Of a stretch of 64,000 bases of DNA, positions 34,148-46,319 are shown piece by piece. The notes under the pieces were generated by a model. That model did no database searches, was not told the origin of the DNA, and saw nothing but the letters and a program-made list of their open reading frames with translations. The translations under genes and the position numbers were made by a program. Source of the stretch: Eustoma russellianum (Eukaryota > Streptophyta > Magnoliopsida > Gentianales > Gentianaceae); NCBI GenBank assembly GCA_036186865.1, contig AP025040.1:32246950-32310949 (forward strand), given 5' to 3'. How positions within the stretch are numbered: the first letter of the stretch is position 1; each line of letters starts with the position of its first letter.

Positions 34148-37100
34148 AAAAATTTATTTATTGATAAGCCTCACTTGTGGCGGAGGAAAACCATATTACA
34201 ACAGATACAATCGTCATTGTATGAGAACAAATGAAATAGAAAGCGTATAATGGTGTATCTCCAGTCATATATGATATACCGCATTAATACTTTGTCAAGT
34301 AAAACCACCCTTGTGGATAAAACCTTGGCGAAGGAAAAAGCGTACATATTTATACGACCGTCATTGATACTGAAGCTATGTAAACACGATGTCAGCGTCG
34401 CAATGGCCGTGCTGAAGACTCGGCTGTTTTGATGGAATGTTGTAGCTGGTGCAGTCGATAATGGCGTATATTGATCCACGGTGAGATGTACCTCAGGGAA
34501 AAGCAGCGAAACAGTTAGCATCATAGTAATAAAGGAGGAAGTGACAACATAAGTATCAAACAAATGCGTACCGAGGCCGCCCTGGCTGAATTGGTGCCAG
34601 GGCGACGACCGCTTGTGGTTGCACCCGAAAAGCATCTTTCGGTGGTATTGGCATGGGACTTTATTGCGCATGAATATTCGCATGAATGAAGTGATCCTAG
34701 GATTAGTTGTCTTCGTGGAAAAAAGCTCAGTCAGAGAACTCGTAGTCGCCAGCGTATGGAATTGGTCCAGCCATGCACAGAGATGAGATTCGAATGCGTT
34801 ATGACCAAGAATGCAGCTTAGCTCAAGAAAGAAGAGCAATAGGTAAAAAAACATACCGTGCATGCCTGAACACCACAGGATACAGGCAGGAAAAGTCAAT
34901 ATATGCCAACCCATGTGGAAGACGTAAAGATATCAAGTAACACGCAAGTTGACCGAAGAGAGATCCAATGATATGGAACTGCAGACTAATGGAGGAAGTG
35001 AGCGAGAATCATAGACCTGAGTGCTTGGGTATAACATCGCATTTTGTGCAAGATAATGGGCCGCCATATTTGCCTCTCTGTAAATGTGGTGATACTCTAA
35101 TCGATGCTGATGTACAAGCGTATACAATAATCGAAGACAGTAATTCCCATGACTCGGCTGCGTCTGTGACAAGCGTGATATGAGTATTGCGCAATCTGAT
35201 TCCAGAATAATCGAACGATGCAGGGAAGAAAATATAACAATCCAAAAACTGCTGCTTGTATCTCCGCATGTAACGGGGAACTCGGAGGTAAACGAAAAGA
35301 AATTGCACCCACACATGAGCCTGAATGGTCACGCAGGAGAGCACCTCCTGCTCCGTATTGTCTACCAACTGCCGCATCTGTATTTAATTTGAATCGTCCT
35401 GGGGGAGTTAGCCGCCAACGTACTAGCAGGGGTCTATGTACCCGAAGTGGAGGAAGCCAGGGAAGTGGCTGTCGAGGACCCGTCATGACCTTTGACCCCG
35501 CCTTGGATTTACACCACATATTTATATCATGGAGTATGGTTGCCCGTAGAGAGGGCAATGTGAAAGTGTTGTGGTCACCATAAACTAAAGATGCATAGGA
35601 TCGCCACATATTATAGACTATGAGTGCTGGGATAACAATGCGCAAGACCCCAAGAAAAGATGTAGAAGTAGATCGGTACCACCATGAAAGGAGATATTGG
35701 CGAAGAGGCAGTGACGTTGGGAAGGGACAATGTAATTCACCCGCAAAAAATTTCCATAATGCACATATGCCCGGACAGTATAGGAATACATGGTCCACCG
35801 TGGCCGATGACTGCTTACAAAAAGGACATTAAGTTGGGCGTAACGTGTGATATTTAATAGTGTAATCTTCAAACGGCAACGCAGAATGAAATATACGCCA
35901 TAAGAATATGCGAATGTTGGGCGCATGATGCTTGAACCAAATGAATCTCGTTGAAATGAGTATTGGGCTTGAGGAACGGCAAATGTCATATGTGCTGCGT
36001 AATGAGAATTCCCCCGTTGCAGTAGGCATCCAAGTAATGTGAACCCCTTGACCTTCCGTCAGAGCAATGCAGGTAGGATGGATTCTACAAATCATTTTCC
36101 AATTGGGGGAGTCAGGCAGTCGAGGTAAATATTCCCCACGGTGACCATATTTACCATGCATATATTTACTCCATAGCGTTGTTTGTTGGTGATAAGACCA
36201 CCAAATACGACATTGATATGCTTGCTGTAATGCGCAAAGGTTCCGAAGCCCCAGACCGCCCTTTTCCTGCGGCTTAGTAATCAAAGTCCAGGAAACCCAG
36301 TGATGCTTATTTCCCCAATAAAAAGCTGCCATTTTACGATTGATGATGTTGATCACAGATTTGGGCAATCCACCAGTAGCCATGACATGCAACGGGAGAG
36401 ATGATATGACCGAACGAAGTAATACAAGGCGACCAGCCGAAAATAATAATCGTGAATGCCAACCCTGCAATCTGTCATCGATATGTTGTAATAACGATAT
36501 ACAATATCTCGATCGAGTTATGCCTTTATTTAAATAGGATCCAAGGTAACGAAAAGGTAGACTTGAACACCTCATGCCAGTGATATTCGCGAAGGTTTGC
36601 CTCTGTTAAGTAGTTACTACTGCTGATGGAATAAAGTTACTCTTTTGGAAATTTATCTTTTGACCAGTGACAGTTTCATATTGTTGCAAGAAAGCATGAA
36701 AACGTCACAGATTGCGTTGGGTGCCGCGTAAGAACACTAATAGATCGTCTGCATATGCCAAATGTGTAATAATAAAAGGGACCCGACCAAGTCTGAACGG
36801 CTACAGTGTTCCAGAATGTACTAATGCTTTTAATCCCCTGCTAAAACCTTCAGATGAGATAATGAATAACAAAGGCGATAATGGATCGCCTTGTTTAACC
36901 CCCCTATATGGCCGAAAGGACGCTGAAGGCTGGCCATTAACCAAGATAGATAATGTACTGGCACGTAAATGATTTAATATGATACGAATGAAAAATTCCG
37001 AGAAACCAAACGCGCGCAATAACCGTTCAAGATATTCCCAACTGACTCTGTCAAAAGCTTTCATCATGTCTAATTTCAAACATAGTTGTGAGCCACCTTT

Positions 37101-37520
37101 ATCCAACATATGTATCATCTCACGTGCTAGGAGAACTTGCGTTGAAATATCTGAACCTGGTAGGAACCCTGTCTGTTCTAGCGATATTATTTTGGGGAGT
37201 AAAGTGTTCAGTCGAGTAGCAATGATTCTGGTACAGACTTTACTCAAAAAATTGGTGAGGCAGATTGGTCGGAAGTCACTAAAAGAGTCAGGAGATGATT
37301 TTTTGGGAATCAATGTAATAAGTGCACTCGCCATTATCGAAGGCTGTGGTATTCCGAGAAAAACTTCCTACATAGCTTTAACCACATCAATATGAATAAT
37401 CGACCAACAAGAACGATAAAAGTTACCGTGAAAACCATCAGGTCCTGCTGCACTCTGGGGGTCTAAATTCCAAACTGCTGCTTTAACTTCAGCCTCCATG
37501 GGAAGTTGAGTGAGCATCAA
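34101..37520 (-). mobile_element. LINE-F, 5'-truncated LINE
   Basis: Minus strand: (TA)n tail at 34101-34144, terminal hairpin at 34169-34186, GCCAAG block at about 34300-34345 and a TGCCTG...CAGGCA hairpin at 34863-34888, then ORF2 from RNase H back to the start of reverse transcriptase, where it stops at about 37520. Close in sequence to LINE-A (DPQSAAGPDG, FRLGRV, HLAYADDLLVF). Its 5' end meets the 5' end of plus-strand LINE-G without spacer. Confidence 0.88.
34933..37520 (-). pseudogene. LINE-F ORF2 remnant (RT to RNase H)
   Basis: Begins MLTQLPMEAEV in the linker before reverse transcriptase. Motifs: SAAGPDGFHG, LIPKKSSPDSFSDFRPI, KLDMMKAFDRVSW, GVKQGDPLSPLLF and YADDLLVF near 36745. 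The zinc segment and thumb are open at 35829-36575 (CSSLPFRYLGSYLNKGI); a second piece at 35618-35989 carries the finger (CPFCKQ and DHVFLYC), and RNase H is read at 35097-35798 and 34933-35316 (NTDAAVGR, AEIQAAV, ESDC, REANMAAHYLAQ). Stops or shifts lie near 37390, 36798, 36610, 35830 and 35225. The catalytic aspartates remain. Confidence 0.87.
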
Positions 37521-37661
37521 GAAAACGCAAATATGGTGGCCCATTTATTGGCACAACATGGTCAATTACATCATCAACATCAACAATTCTTTACACAATC
37601 TTCATTACCATCTACAGTTAAAGGATCTCTGATTACAGATGTATCACTTCCTTATCTATGA
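37521..37661 (+). pseudogene. LINE-G ORF2 C-terminus
   Basis: About 46 codons: the end of RNase H (NMVAHLLAQHG with the His-Ala-Ala-type last motif) and the conserved C-terminal SLPSTVKGSLITDVSLPYL before TGA. Everything upstream is absent. The join to LINE-F lies within a few bases of 37520. Confidence 0.8.
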
Positions 37662-38404
37662 TTCTAATATGGGAAGGTCACACTTACGACTTTTTTCTGA
37701 ATGCCTGTGTCGACAATGGACACAGGTAGCACGAGTAATATCCATTATATGCTGTAACATCATCATATTATTATCATGCGCTTATATATGTCCTGCCGGG
37801 TAGTACCACATCACATTCATTTTGTTTCCTATTGGATCTTATTAACAAATCTTCTATTATTATGTTCACTAACGCATTCTATTCTGCTATGCTGAATATA
37901 TGTCTGAGATTGTTGTGCTGCGATGATACTTGGAGTCTACTCTCAAAAATTTCTATTGCGTGGCGTATAACCAAGGATGCTTTGGCTTACAACGAATATC
38001 AAGTAGATATGAGGAATGCCTTTCAACTCCTGGCAGCGAGGATGACTTATGATCAAAAGGATGCAGTGGAATGGGTATTGGCGACATGTGCTCACATATT
38101 AGCTCCTTCACATAGCATTATCGGCATTTGCAACTATGGATTACATCTTTTTTATCATTGTAGTCATAAGCTAGATGCAGAATCTCCACATATAAATATG
38201 CACGCTTTTTCCTTCGCCAATGTTTTATCCACAAGGGTGGTTTTACTTGGCAAGGTTTTAATGCGACATATCATATATGATTGGAGATTACATATTCTTA
38301 CGGTGTTTTATTCACATTTTGCGTATGATGACGGTGTTGCTAATATGTAATATGGTATTCCTCCGCCACAAGTGAGGCTTCTATTAATAAAACTAATATT
38401 TCCG

Positions 38405-38438
<34 letters not shown>
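37521..38438 (+). mobile_element. LINE-G, 3' end with the last part of RNase H
   Basis: A plus-strand fragment starting ENANMVAHLLAQHGQ of RNase H, stop at 37661, then a 3' UTR with a TGCCTGTGTC/GACACAGGTA hairpin at 37702-37728, the GCCAA block at about 38213-38255, terminal hairpin at 38360-38377 and (TA)n at 38407-38437. A short 5'-truncated LINE. Confidence 0.85.
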
Positions 38439-38449
<11 letters not shown>

Positions 38450-39404
38450 GTCCTTTTGTAAGAAGGCTTCAGCAGGGGTGGATCATATCTTCATGCATTG
38501 CGAATCTATTCGACCTATGTGGAATTTATTCTCGGTTATATTGCCTGGTAATTTTCACCACTCCACATGTTTATGGACTTATATATTATCTTGGTGGTTT
38601 TGTGCCTCATCAAACACGCTCCTAGGGGTTTTGCAGATTGTGATTCCAGGCATCATTGTTTTTAATATATGGCATGCATACACATCCTTAGTATACGGTG
38701 ATACCCTCAGATGTACTACTGAGTCACTTATTGCAGTGATACGTTCTGATATTTATTTATGGGGCAAAATGCTTGATGGTACAAAACTTGCTTCAGGATT
38801 CATATTTGTTTAGCACCTACATTTTCTCCCTTCTCTTCATATCAAATAACCCCTAGTTGTCCGGTAGTTAGTTCCTCCTCCTGGTCGGATGAAGCTTAAT
38901 ATTGATGCAGCCTTTGGGAGGACTTTTGTAGCAGGCGGGGCCATCCTAAGGGACCATTTCGATATATGTGTTGGCTCTATCTCTTTCCGATTACCATCAC
39001 GCACTCCATGCATCGTAGAAATGCAGGCAGCTTTATTTGGTTTGTTATAATTTCTTCCATTACATCGTCACATGATTCTGGAGACTGATTGTCAGTAGTT
39101 GACCCATTCACTTTATCAACACAGCAATATCACCGAGAGTTATCATCTTCGATTGCTCCGCTTGTTGCAGATGCAGAAACATTTTGACATTCAGCATGTC
39201 TATCAGGAATCAAATATGGCGGCCCATTACTTAGCGCAGCATGGGTTGCTCATTCCTATGACGGGTTATTATACGCAGCATACGCTTCCACCATTGATTC
39301 GCAGTTGCATCTGACTTGATATTACTACATGACATCTTCAGCATGCTTGATCAGCATCTTACTACGGTTCCTCTCATTGTCTTCCATATGGATTGGCTAT
39401 AGTA
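38439..39404 (+). mobile_element. LINE-H, fragment of ORF2 C-terminus and early 3' UTR
   Basis: Starts right after the TA tail of LINE-G with ACACACACAATGTCC and ends at about 39404 in the 3' UTR (CTTCCATATGGATTGGC, same as LINE-A at 7010). The rest of the 3' UTR and tail are missing, which retrotransposition alone does not explain, and minus-strand LINE-I begins there. Confidence 0.8.
38446..39316 (+). pseudogene. LINE-H ORF2 remnant (zinc segment and RNase H)
   Basis: Open at 38448-38813 with CPFCKKASAGVDHIFMHC, the zinc-binding segment, and the hydrophobic ILSWWFCASSNTLLGVLQIVIPG region. RNase H follows in other frames: MKLNIDAAFGR near 38890, AGGAILRD, VEMQAAL, LETDC, a TAG at about 39098 and YQESNMAAHYLAQHG, ending at LIRSCI. 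Several stops. Confidence 0.83.
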
Positions 39405-41779
39405 CTGATTGTATTAGTGCAATTCTGCCCGCCATACTTAAAAGCTTTTGCGACCAACCTGTCAAACGTGCATCAAAGTGTGCTAGCAAAGAGTTACAAT
39501 ACCATGAGCGATTGAGACCTTTAAATAAGAAGGAGCCCAAGTATTTTATGGGAAACACTGCATGACGCATATTCAACGCTGAGAATGTGCTTTGCGAAGA
39601 TAAGCCTCCTCTTACAACACACTGGCTCTTATGATAATTGATCAACTGACCCGAAGCATACTGATACTGCTCGAGCAATTGTCTAAAAGCTTGCAAGTTA
39701 TTATGAGAACCATTAAGGAAGATCAGTAAATCATCTTCAAAGCCAAGGTGCGAAACCGGCTGGACACGCCCACTGGCAAAACCTTTAATGTGGCCTGATT
39801 GAAATAGTGCTTTGAGGCCTCTTGAAAATCCCTCCGAAGCAAGAATAAACAGAAGAGGAGACAAAGGATCTCCTTGTTTAACCCCTCTGAAGGCCAGAAG
39901 AAACCACAGGGTTTTCCATTAACCATAACCGAACAATAAGTTGCAGTAAGATTGCTGATGATAATACGTACAAAACGCGGATGGAAGCCAAATTTAAGCA
40001 AAAAACTTCCAAATATTTCCATGATACACGATCAAAAGCTTTTGCCGTATCTAATTTAACAATCACCTGGCCCCCTCTACACTTGCGGTCCAATACGTGA
40101 ACCATTTCTTTGGCCATGAGGATCTGTTCAGTGGTTCCTCTACCCTGCATAAAACCTGATTGCTCTCGCGATATCAGCCTAGGCAGCAGCACATTTAATC
40201 GAGTTGAAATAATGCGTGTAAAAACTTTAGGAATGAAGTTGGTTAAGCATATTGGGCGATAATCACTAAATGTCGAAGGGTTGGACACCTTTGGTATTAA
40301 GCATATCAGCAAGGCTGCCATAATCTTTGGCATAAATACGAATGCCTGTGAAAAATTCTTGTACTGTCAACAAAACATCCAGATGAATAGTATCCCAGAA
40401 ATGCCTGTAAAAAGATCCCAGAAATCCATCAGGTCCCGACGCACTAGAGGGACTTAACCTCCACACAGCTTGACGAACTTCCTCCAACAAGGGCATGCCT
40501 AACAAAAGATTATTGCCCTCATCAGTCAATATGTGTGGTATATGCTGCAGTAAAAACTCATGGTCACTCGTATGTTCTGCAGCAAACATTCGCTCAAAAA
40601 AGGAGACCGTTTCGTACTGAATGGATTGAAGTGAGTCACAAACTGTACCATCTTGTCTGTTAATTGAAATAATTGCTTGCTTCAGCCTGCGTTGTTTAAC
40701 TGTTTGATGATAGAAGGTTGTATTTACATCACCTTCTTTAAGCCATTTAATATTGGCTTTTTGTTTCCAAAAAACCATAGCATGGTTCTGTAGTACCGTC
40801 AGCTGTGCCTTGGACAAATGATATGCTGTACGATGTGACTCATTTGGCACATCATCATATTCTCTTTCCGCCCTTACGGTATGTTCTTCAGCCAATTGTA
40901 ACTCTGTAAAAATATTACCGAAAATCTGTTTGTTCCAGATGTGCAAATATGTTTTCAATTTTTTCAGTTTGTCATAAAATCCATGCATGCCTCCAACCCT
41001 AGGATATGATCTCAACTGTGCCTTCACATATTGATAAAAATCTGCATGAGTGTTCCATGCATCCGAATAGCAAAAAGCGGCTGAACTGATAAAGATGTCA
41101 GTCTGACAGTGCAAGAGAATTGGCGAGTGATCCGATGTAGCTCTATGAAGATGTTTAACTAGAAGAGAGGGGTATCCATCTGAATATGCAGGTGTACAGA
41201 AGAAACGACCCAGTCTGCGCCTACATTACCCAAACCCCTTCCATCAGACCATGTATATGGCGAACCTTGAAAGGTATATCCAGAAAATCACAAGAGTCAA
41301 AAAAACCTCTCAAATCCACTAGTGTTCGTATCGATGGCTGGGCAACTCCTTTATGCTCATCTAAATAGAGGAACGTATTAAAGTCTCCACCTATAAGCCA
41401 AGGTAATGCCATACCTTCAGAAAAGGAACATAGATCTTGCTATAATAGACGTCGCATGGCAACTGTATTCTTCGCATAAACTGCAGTGAACCAGAACTCC
41501 TTTGACGTTGAATGACATCTTAAATGTAGAGATAAATTATGTACCCCATGACGCGTACTCAAAATATCCATGAAAGAGTTACGCAAAAAATCTAGATATT
41601 TCCATCTTCAGATGCACGCACGTTGGTAAGCCCTAACTTCATGCGAAAGTATTCAAGGCGTGATAGTCTTAGCTTGGGTTCGATTATGATCAATAAGTGT
41701 AAGGAACTTTGATGAATAGAGACAATAAACGCGACAAAGAGGTATTGATACTTCTAACATTCTAGAGAAGAATCTTCAT
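39405..41779 (-). pseudogene. LINE-I ORF2 remnant (endonuclease and RT)
   Basis: ATG 41779 reads MKILL, then a TAG where relatives have Trp of WNVRG. The endonuclease includes LPWLIGGDFNTFLYLDEHKG (41412) and HRATSDHSPILL (near 41120). The linker and early RT are open at 40266-41114 (WNKQIFGNIFTELQL, WLKEGDVNT, SASGPDGFLGSFYR). RT continues at 39878-40333 (LIPKVSNPSTFSDYRPICL, KLDTAKAFDRVSW) and 39397-39864, where the catalytic box reads FEDDLLIF in place of FADDLLIF. It ends at LIQSVL. At least four frame changes. Confidence 0.86.
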
Positions 41780-41816
41780 TGAGATAGAGAGGGAGGTAAG
41801 TTAATGACTGTACGCT

Positions 41817-42800
41817 TTAACGCACCGCGAGTAACAATTGAAGAGGGGGAGGCGAAGGTAAATCTCCTTTCTTTCGATGAGGGCATCTTGTCCGTAACTT
41901 TAAAAGATTATCCACAGCCATAGTGACTTCTGGATGAGATACGTCAGGATGGCCGTCCTCCGAAGGAGGCGTATTAGATAAAGCATGGGCTACTTCTAGA
42001 ACTGCATTCCTCAAGTCCTGCGAATCCACATGTGTGTCTGCATGCACCTCAGAGTCTGATGCATGGGATAGAGCCAGATCGATGTCATCGGCTGAAGGAG
42101 GATGCCCAACATCTCTATGAACAATATCCGCTTGGAACAGAGCCTGATGCATGGGATAGAGCCAGATCGACGTTATCCGGCAAATTCTCATACTCCGCTT
42201 GGAAAAAATGATGTCCATGACTTTGAATAAATACACGCTTCTGCAGCTCCTTTGATATATCAATCTCAACGCAGACACGCGCAACCGACGGATGCAAAAG
42301 CTGTTTTGTGGCCGCATCTTATCGAAGCGGATGTCCCACCATTTTTGCAATCTCGAATAAAGGTTCCTGCTTGTGCAAATATATTGGCAGACCCGGAAGC
42401 GAGACCCATATTGGAACCACGGGTATATCAATTTTAGGATCAAAATAATATGTCCATTTCGTCACTCGCATGTGATACCCTAATACAGTCCATGTGCGAC
42501 GTGAAAAAATCTATAGTAATCAGATTCAGCATCAAAATGCATCAGGATATGAGAAGGATCCAGAAATGTAATCTTGACTAAAGAAGTGAAACCAATACGA
42601 TCAAAACATTTGCGAATAGCATCAAGCTTGGGACGTCCATACCAGAAAGTGCCGACTGAGCAGTATTTGAACGGATCAGACAGTGTGGAAACCTCCTCCG
42701 GAATAAATTTTATTGCAGGAACACCCTTGTATAATTATCTCGCGAGGTGGTAATGGCGGCCCAGCGAAACAGAGCACCGATGCAAAGGACGACGATCCAT
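41817..42800 (-). pseudogene. LINE-I ORF1 (DUF4283), broken
   Basis: ATG at 42800 gives MDRRPLHRCSVSLGRH; an in-frame stop follows before YKGVPAIKFIPEEVSTL, the family's ORF1 signature. DUF4283 reads GTFWYGRPKLDAIRKCFDRI and DPSHILMHFDAESDYYRFF, then WTYYFDPKIDIPVVPIW, in two frames. The zinc knuckle region is damaged by a partial duplication (27-bp repeat at 42056 and 42144). The C-terminus RTRCPHRKKGDLPSPPPLQL ends at 41817. The ORF2 ATG lies 37 bases further on at 41779. Confidence 0.82.
42056..42170. repeat. 27-bp direct repeat inside LINE-I ORF1
   Basis: The 27-mer starting CTGATGCATGGGATAGAGCC occurs at 42056-42082 and 42144-42170, 88 bases apart. It looks like a partial tandem duplication that repeats the coding for LALSHASDS/LALSHASGS and breaks the zinc-knuckle region. 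Confidence 0.85.
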
Positions 42801-43019
42801 GTCGGCGGCACCAAGAAACCCAATCTATGGGTCGACCAATCAAGAAAACCAACGTGAAACAGAAAATCAAAAGAAAAAATAACAATAGAAACAATGCGAT
42901 GAAGAATAATTGGAAGAAGAAAGCAGTAACGGCTAGCGCCGCCATGGAGACGCGATCGCCAGAGAAATCATCCGAATTTTTAATCATTTTCGATATATTA
43001 ATATATATATATATGTGTG

Positions 43020-43054
<35 letters not shown>

Positions 43055-46000
43055 TAGATAAAACCATTTTATTAGAAAGCCTCACTTATGGTGGAGGAAA
43101 ACCATATTACATCAAAGTCAATGTTATCATAAGAAAAAAGCGAATGTAGCGAGCTAATTATTGTCAACCTCCAATAATATATGATATGCTGCATTAAACC
43201 CTTGCCAAGTAAAACCACCCTTGTGGATAAAACCTTGACGAAGAAAAAAGCGTACATGTTTATATAACTGGATGGTTGATGTAATAAATGACACAAGATT
43301 GAATGCAATTGTGTAAAAGAGGTAATAAGCGCTGCCAGATGCAGAAGTCCCTGTCGCCCCTTCTGAATATAGCTAGGCATAGCTTTATCAACAACCATTG
43401 GAGTCCACTGCATGATACATAACTCATTGTGCCACCGCAGTATCCCGCCAACACCTTGAACAAAAGGCAAAACAGACTGCTTAACGCAACATTGCAAATT
43501 GTCCATAAAGCAAGCATGATGAGAGTAAAGAAGTCATACACAAGTTACCCGTATCCAAACTACCATGGGCAACCTCCAATATAAAACACCAAACCTCCGA
43601 AGCTGTAGAAGCCAATGTGCCACCAGTATGCTTTGTGTTCGTGCCTCATAATACTCAGAAAAAGAAGATATGTTACCCAGAGACGCATGAGAATGAAAGG
43701 CAGAAACAATGAGCACGCACCTAATATAAAAAACAAAAGAGACATACCAATGCTGCCTATGCCAATAAATGACATAGGCAACTCCAAAAGGAAAACGCCA
43801 ACCTATCAGGAAACTTATAGTCGAATATTGGGAAGAGATGTATCCAACGTCAAAGAGCCTCGTACATCACAAGGCAATGAAGCTTCTGATGAATATGTAA
43901 TGACACCAGTTGCATGCAGTCCATAACGTGCTAATGTATGCGCGACGGTGTTTGTCTCACGAGGGCTATAGCAAAGAATAGCAGCATTAAGACACAAAAT
44001 TGTTGTCGTACGACGGATATCCGCTAGACAAGAGCCCGTATATTGTGAAGGATTAGACAACTATTTAAGTAGCACACTGCAATTTGTTTCAACAAACAGA
44101 CCATCATAATTCGGAGCATAGTAGATTAAAGCGTACAACAAGGCCATTAATTCAGCTCAAATTGGGGAAACACACGGCAATGCAAAGCAAATGGTTGAAA
44201 TTAAGTTCCCAAATTCATTACGCAATACTGCCCCAGCAGCAGCAGTTTGTCGTCCAACTGAAGCATCCACATTCAATTTCATCCTACCTGAAGGAGGCAA
44301 TGTCCACTTGACTAACCTGTGGCGACAAACACGCAGCGGAGGTGAAAAAGCATGATCAATTAACTGTGGAATAGGCTGAGAAAATTTGCGACCCTGTGTC
44401 GAAGGACACCAAGTATATATATGATCGCGAACTCTTTCAAATAAATGTCTGTAAGAATAACTGCTGTAACCAAACCGGATTGCAGCATACTCTTTCCAAA
44501 TAACCCAAACCACCAAAGTAGGAGCTACTGCCTGTAAGTTACCCATAATGGAAGCCGCAGAAGATTGACGCCACCAGAAAATTCAATAAGATCGGATTGT
44601 TGACTGACGAGGCATGAGACCCGATAAGAGAACTGCAATTTCACACCACAATGACTTAGTTTATGGGCACTGCAAAAATATATGATCCCTAGTATCCAAC
44701 TGCTGTAGACCAAACACGCATTGAGAAGGGTAAATTGTCTACCATGCACGGAGGTTATTTGTAAGCGGAAGAGAATTACACCACAACTTCCACAAGAACA
44801 CCCTGACACCTGACGGAGATGTAGGCCACCAGATATATTTAGCACAATCAAACAAGGGCGACGGTGAATGAAATAATGAATACGTTGATTTGATTGTATA
44901 TTGTCTAGTTGATTCTGCTACCCAATTGATTCCATCCGGCGTATACTCAACTTTAGACTGTATATAAGAATGACTGTCGCAAATTCGCTTCTAGACTGAA
45001 GAATCATATATATGCGGATAAACCAAGTGCCGTTGGCCGTATTTTGCATGGCTGAAAGAGGCCAACAACGAATCCGAGGTATGATATTTCCACCATAAAA
45101 GACCATCATATACCATTTGTACCATGTCTAAATTCCGTATACCTAAGCCACCATTCTCTATAGGTTGACTTACATTCTCCCAGGACGTCAAATGATGACG
45201 TCCACTCCAAAAAAATGTAGACATTTTCTTATTCAAGACTTTAAGAACATTTTGGGCAATCACGAACTTGCTATAATATGGATTGGCATCGTTGCAAGGA
45301 CATGCTTTATTAGAACCAACCGACCCGCAGCAGATAACGGCTTTGATGACCAAGCAGTAAGTCTAAAATCAAAATGGGATAATAAAGCAGTACAATATGC
45401 AGCTTTATTAATTCCTTTATGTAAATAAGAACCAAGGTACTTTATTGGCAAGAGTGTTAATCGCATACCGAGCTCCCATGCAACTCTTGGACCTGCCACC
45501 GATTTACCCACCACTATTTGGCTCTTATGAAAATTAACTAGTTGACCAGAGGTAGACTGATAATCATCTAAAAAATGTCGAAATCTTTGGATATTGGAAA
45601 TAGATCCATTTAGAAATATAACTAAGTTATCAGCAAAACCCAAATGAGTCACATGTGGAACACGGCTCGCTTGGAAATCATGTATTTCCCCCGAATGCAT
45701 CCTAGCATTAAAGCCACGAGAAAAGCCTTCTGAATCCAAAATAAATAACAATGGCGATAGTGGGTCACCTTGCTTCACCCCCCTGTGTCTGGAAAGAATC
45801 CCACTGGCTTACCATTTATAAGGATTGAGCAACATGTGGCAGCTAAATTATTCAAAAGGATCCGCACAAGACTAGCGTCAAATCCTAGTTTGATTAATAG
45901 ATGACGAAGATATGTCCAATCAGGATTGTCAAAAGCTTTAGCCATCTCTAATTTTACTATGACACGGCCTCCACAAACATGCTTATCTAACATGTGCACC

Positions 46001-46319
46001 ATTTCTTGAGCCAACAAAATTTGTTCCGTTATACCACGACCTTTCATAAATGCTACTTGTTCGGGTGATATCAGTCGCGGGAGGAAAGTAGACAAACGCG
46101 TTGCCAACAGTCTTGTGACAACTTTAGCTAAAAAATTTGTCAGACAGATAAGACAAAAATCATTAAAATATTGTGGATTAGGAACCTCTGGAATAAGAGC
46201 CATAAGAGAAGCAGCAAGTTGATTGGGCGGTAAATTCCAATAAAAAAACTCCTGGACGGCTTTATGAACATCATATTGTATTATAGGCCAGAACCTTCTA
46301 TAAAATGATCCCAGAAAAC

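Larger units (their letters stand above)
39405..42995 (-). mobile_element. LINE-I, 5' part of a LINE lacking its 3' third
   Basis: Minus strand from a 5' UTR beginning near 42990 (GGCGATCGCG...ATGGCGGCGC, like LINE-C's 5' end) through ORF1 and most of ORF2. It stops at about 39405 in the thumb region (GRIALIQSVL). The zinc segment, RNase H, 3' UTR and tail are missing, so a rearrangement removed them. Its 3' break meets the 3' break of plus-strand LINE-H. Confidence 0.85.

Noticed and set aside
43534..43787. Hydrophobic small frames resembling membrane proteins.
   Set aside because: They fall in LINE-J's 3' UTR; T-rich sequence gives hydrophobic codons by default.
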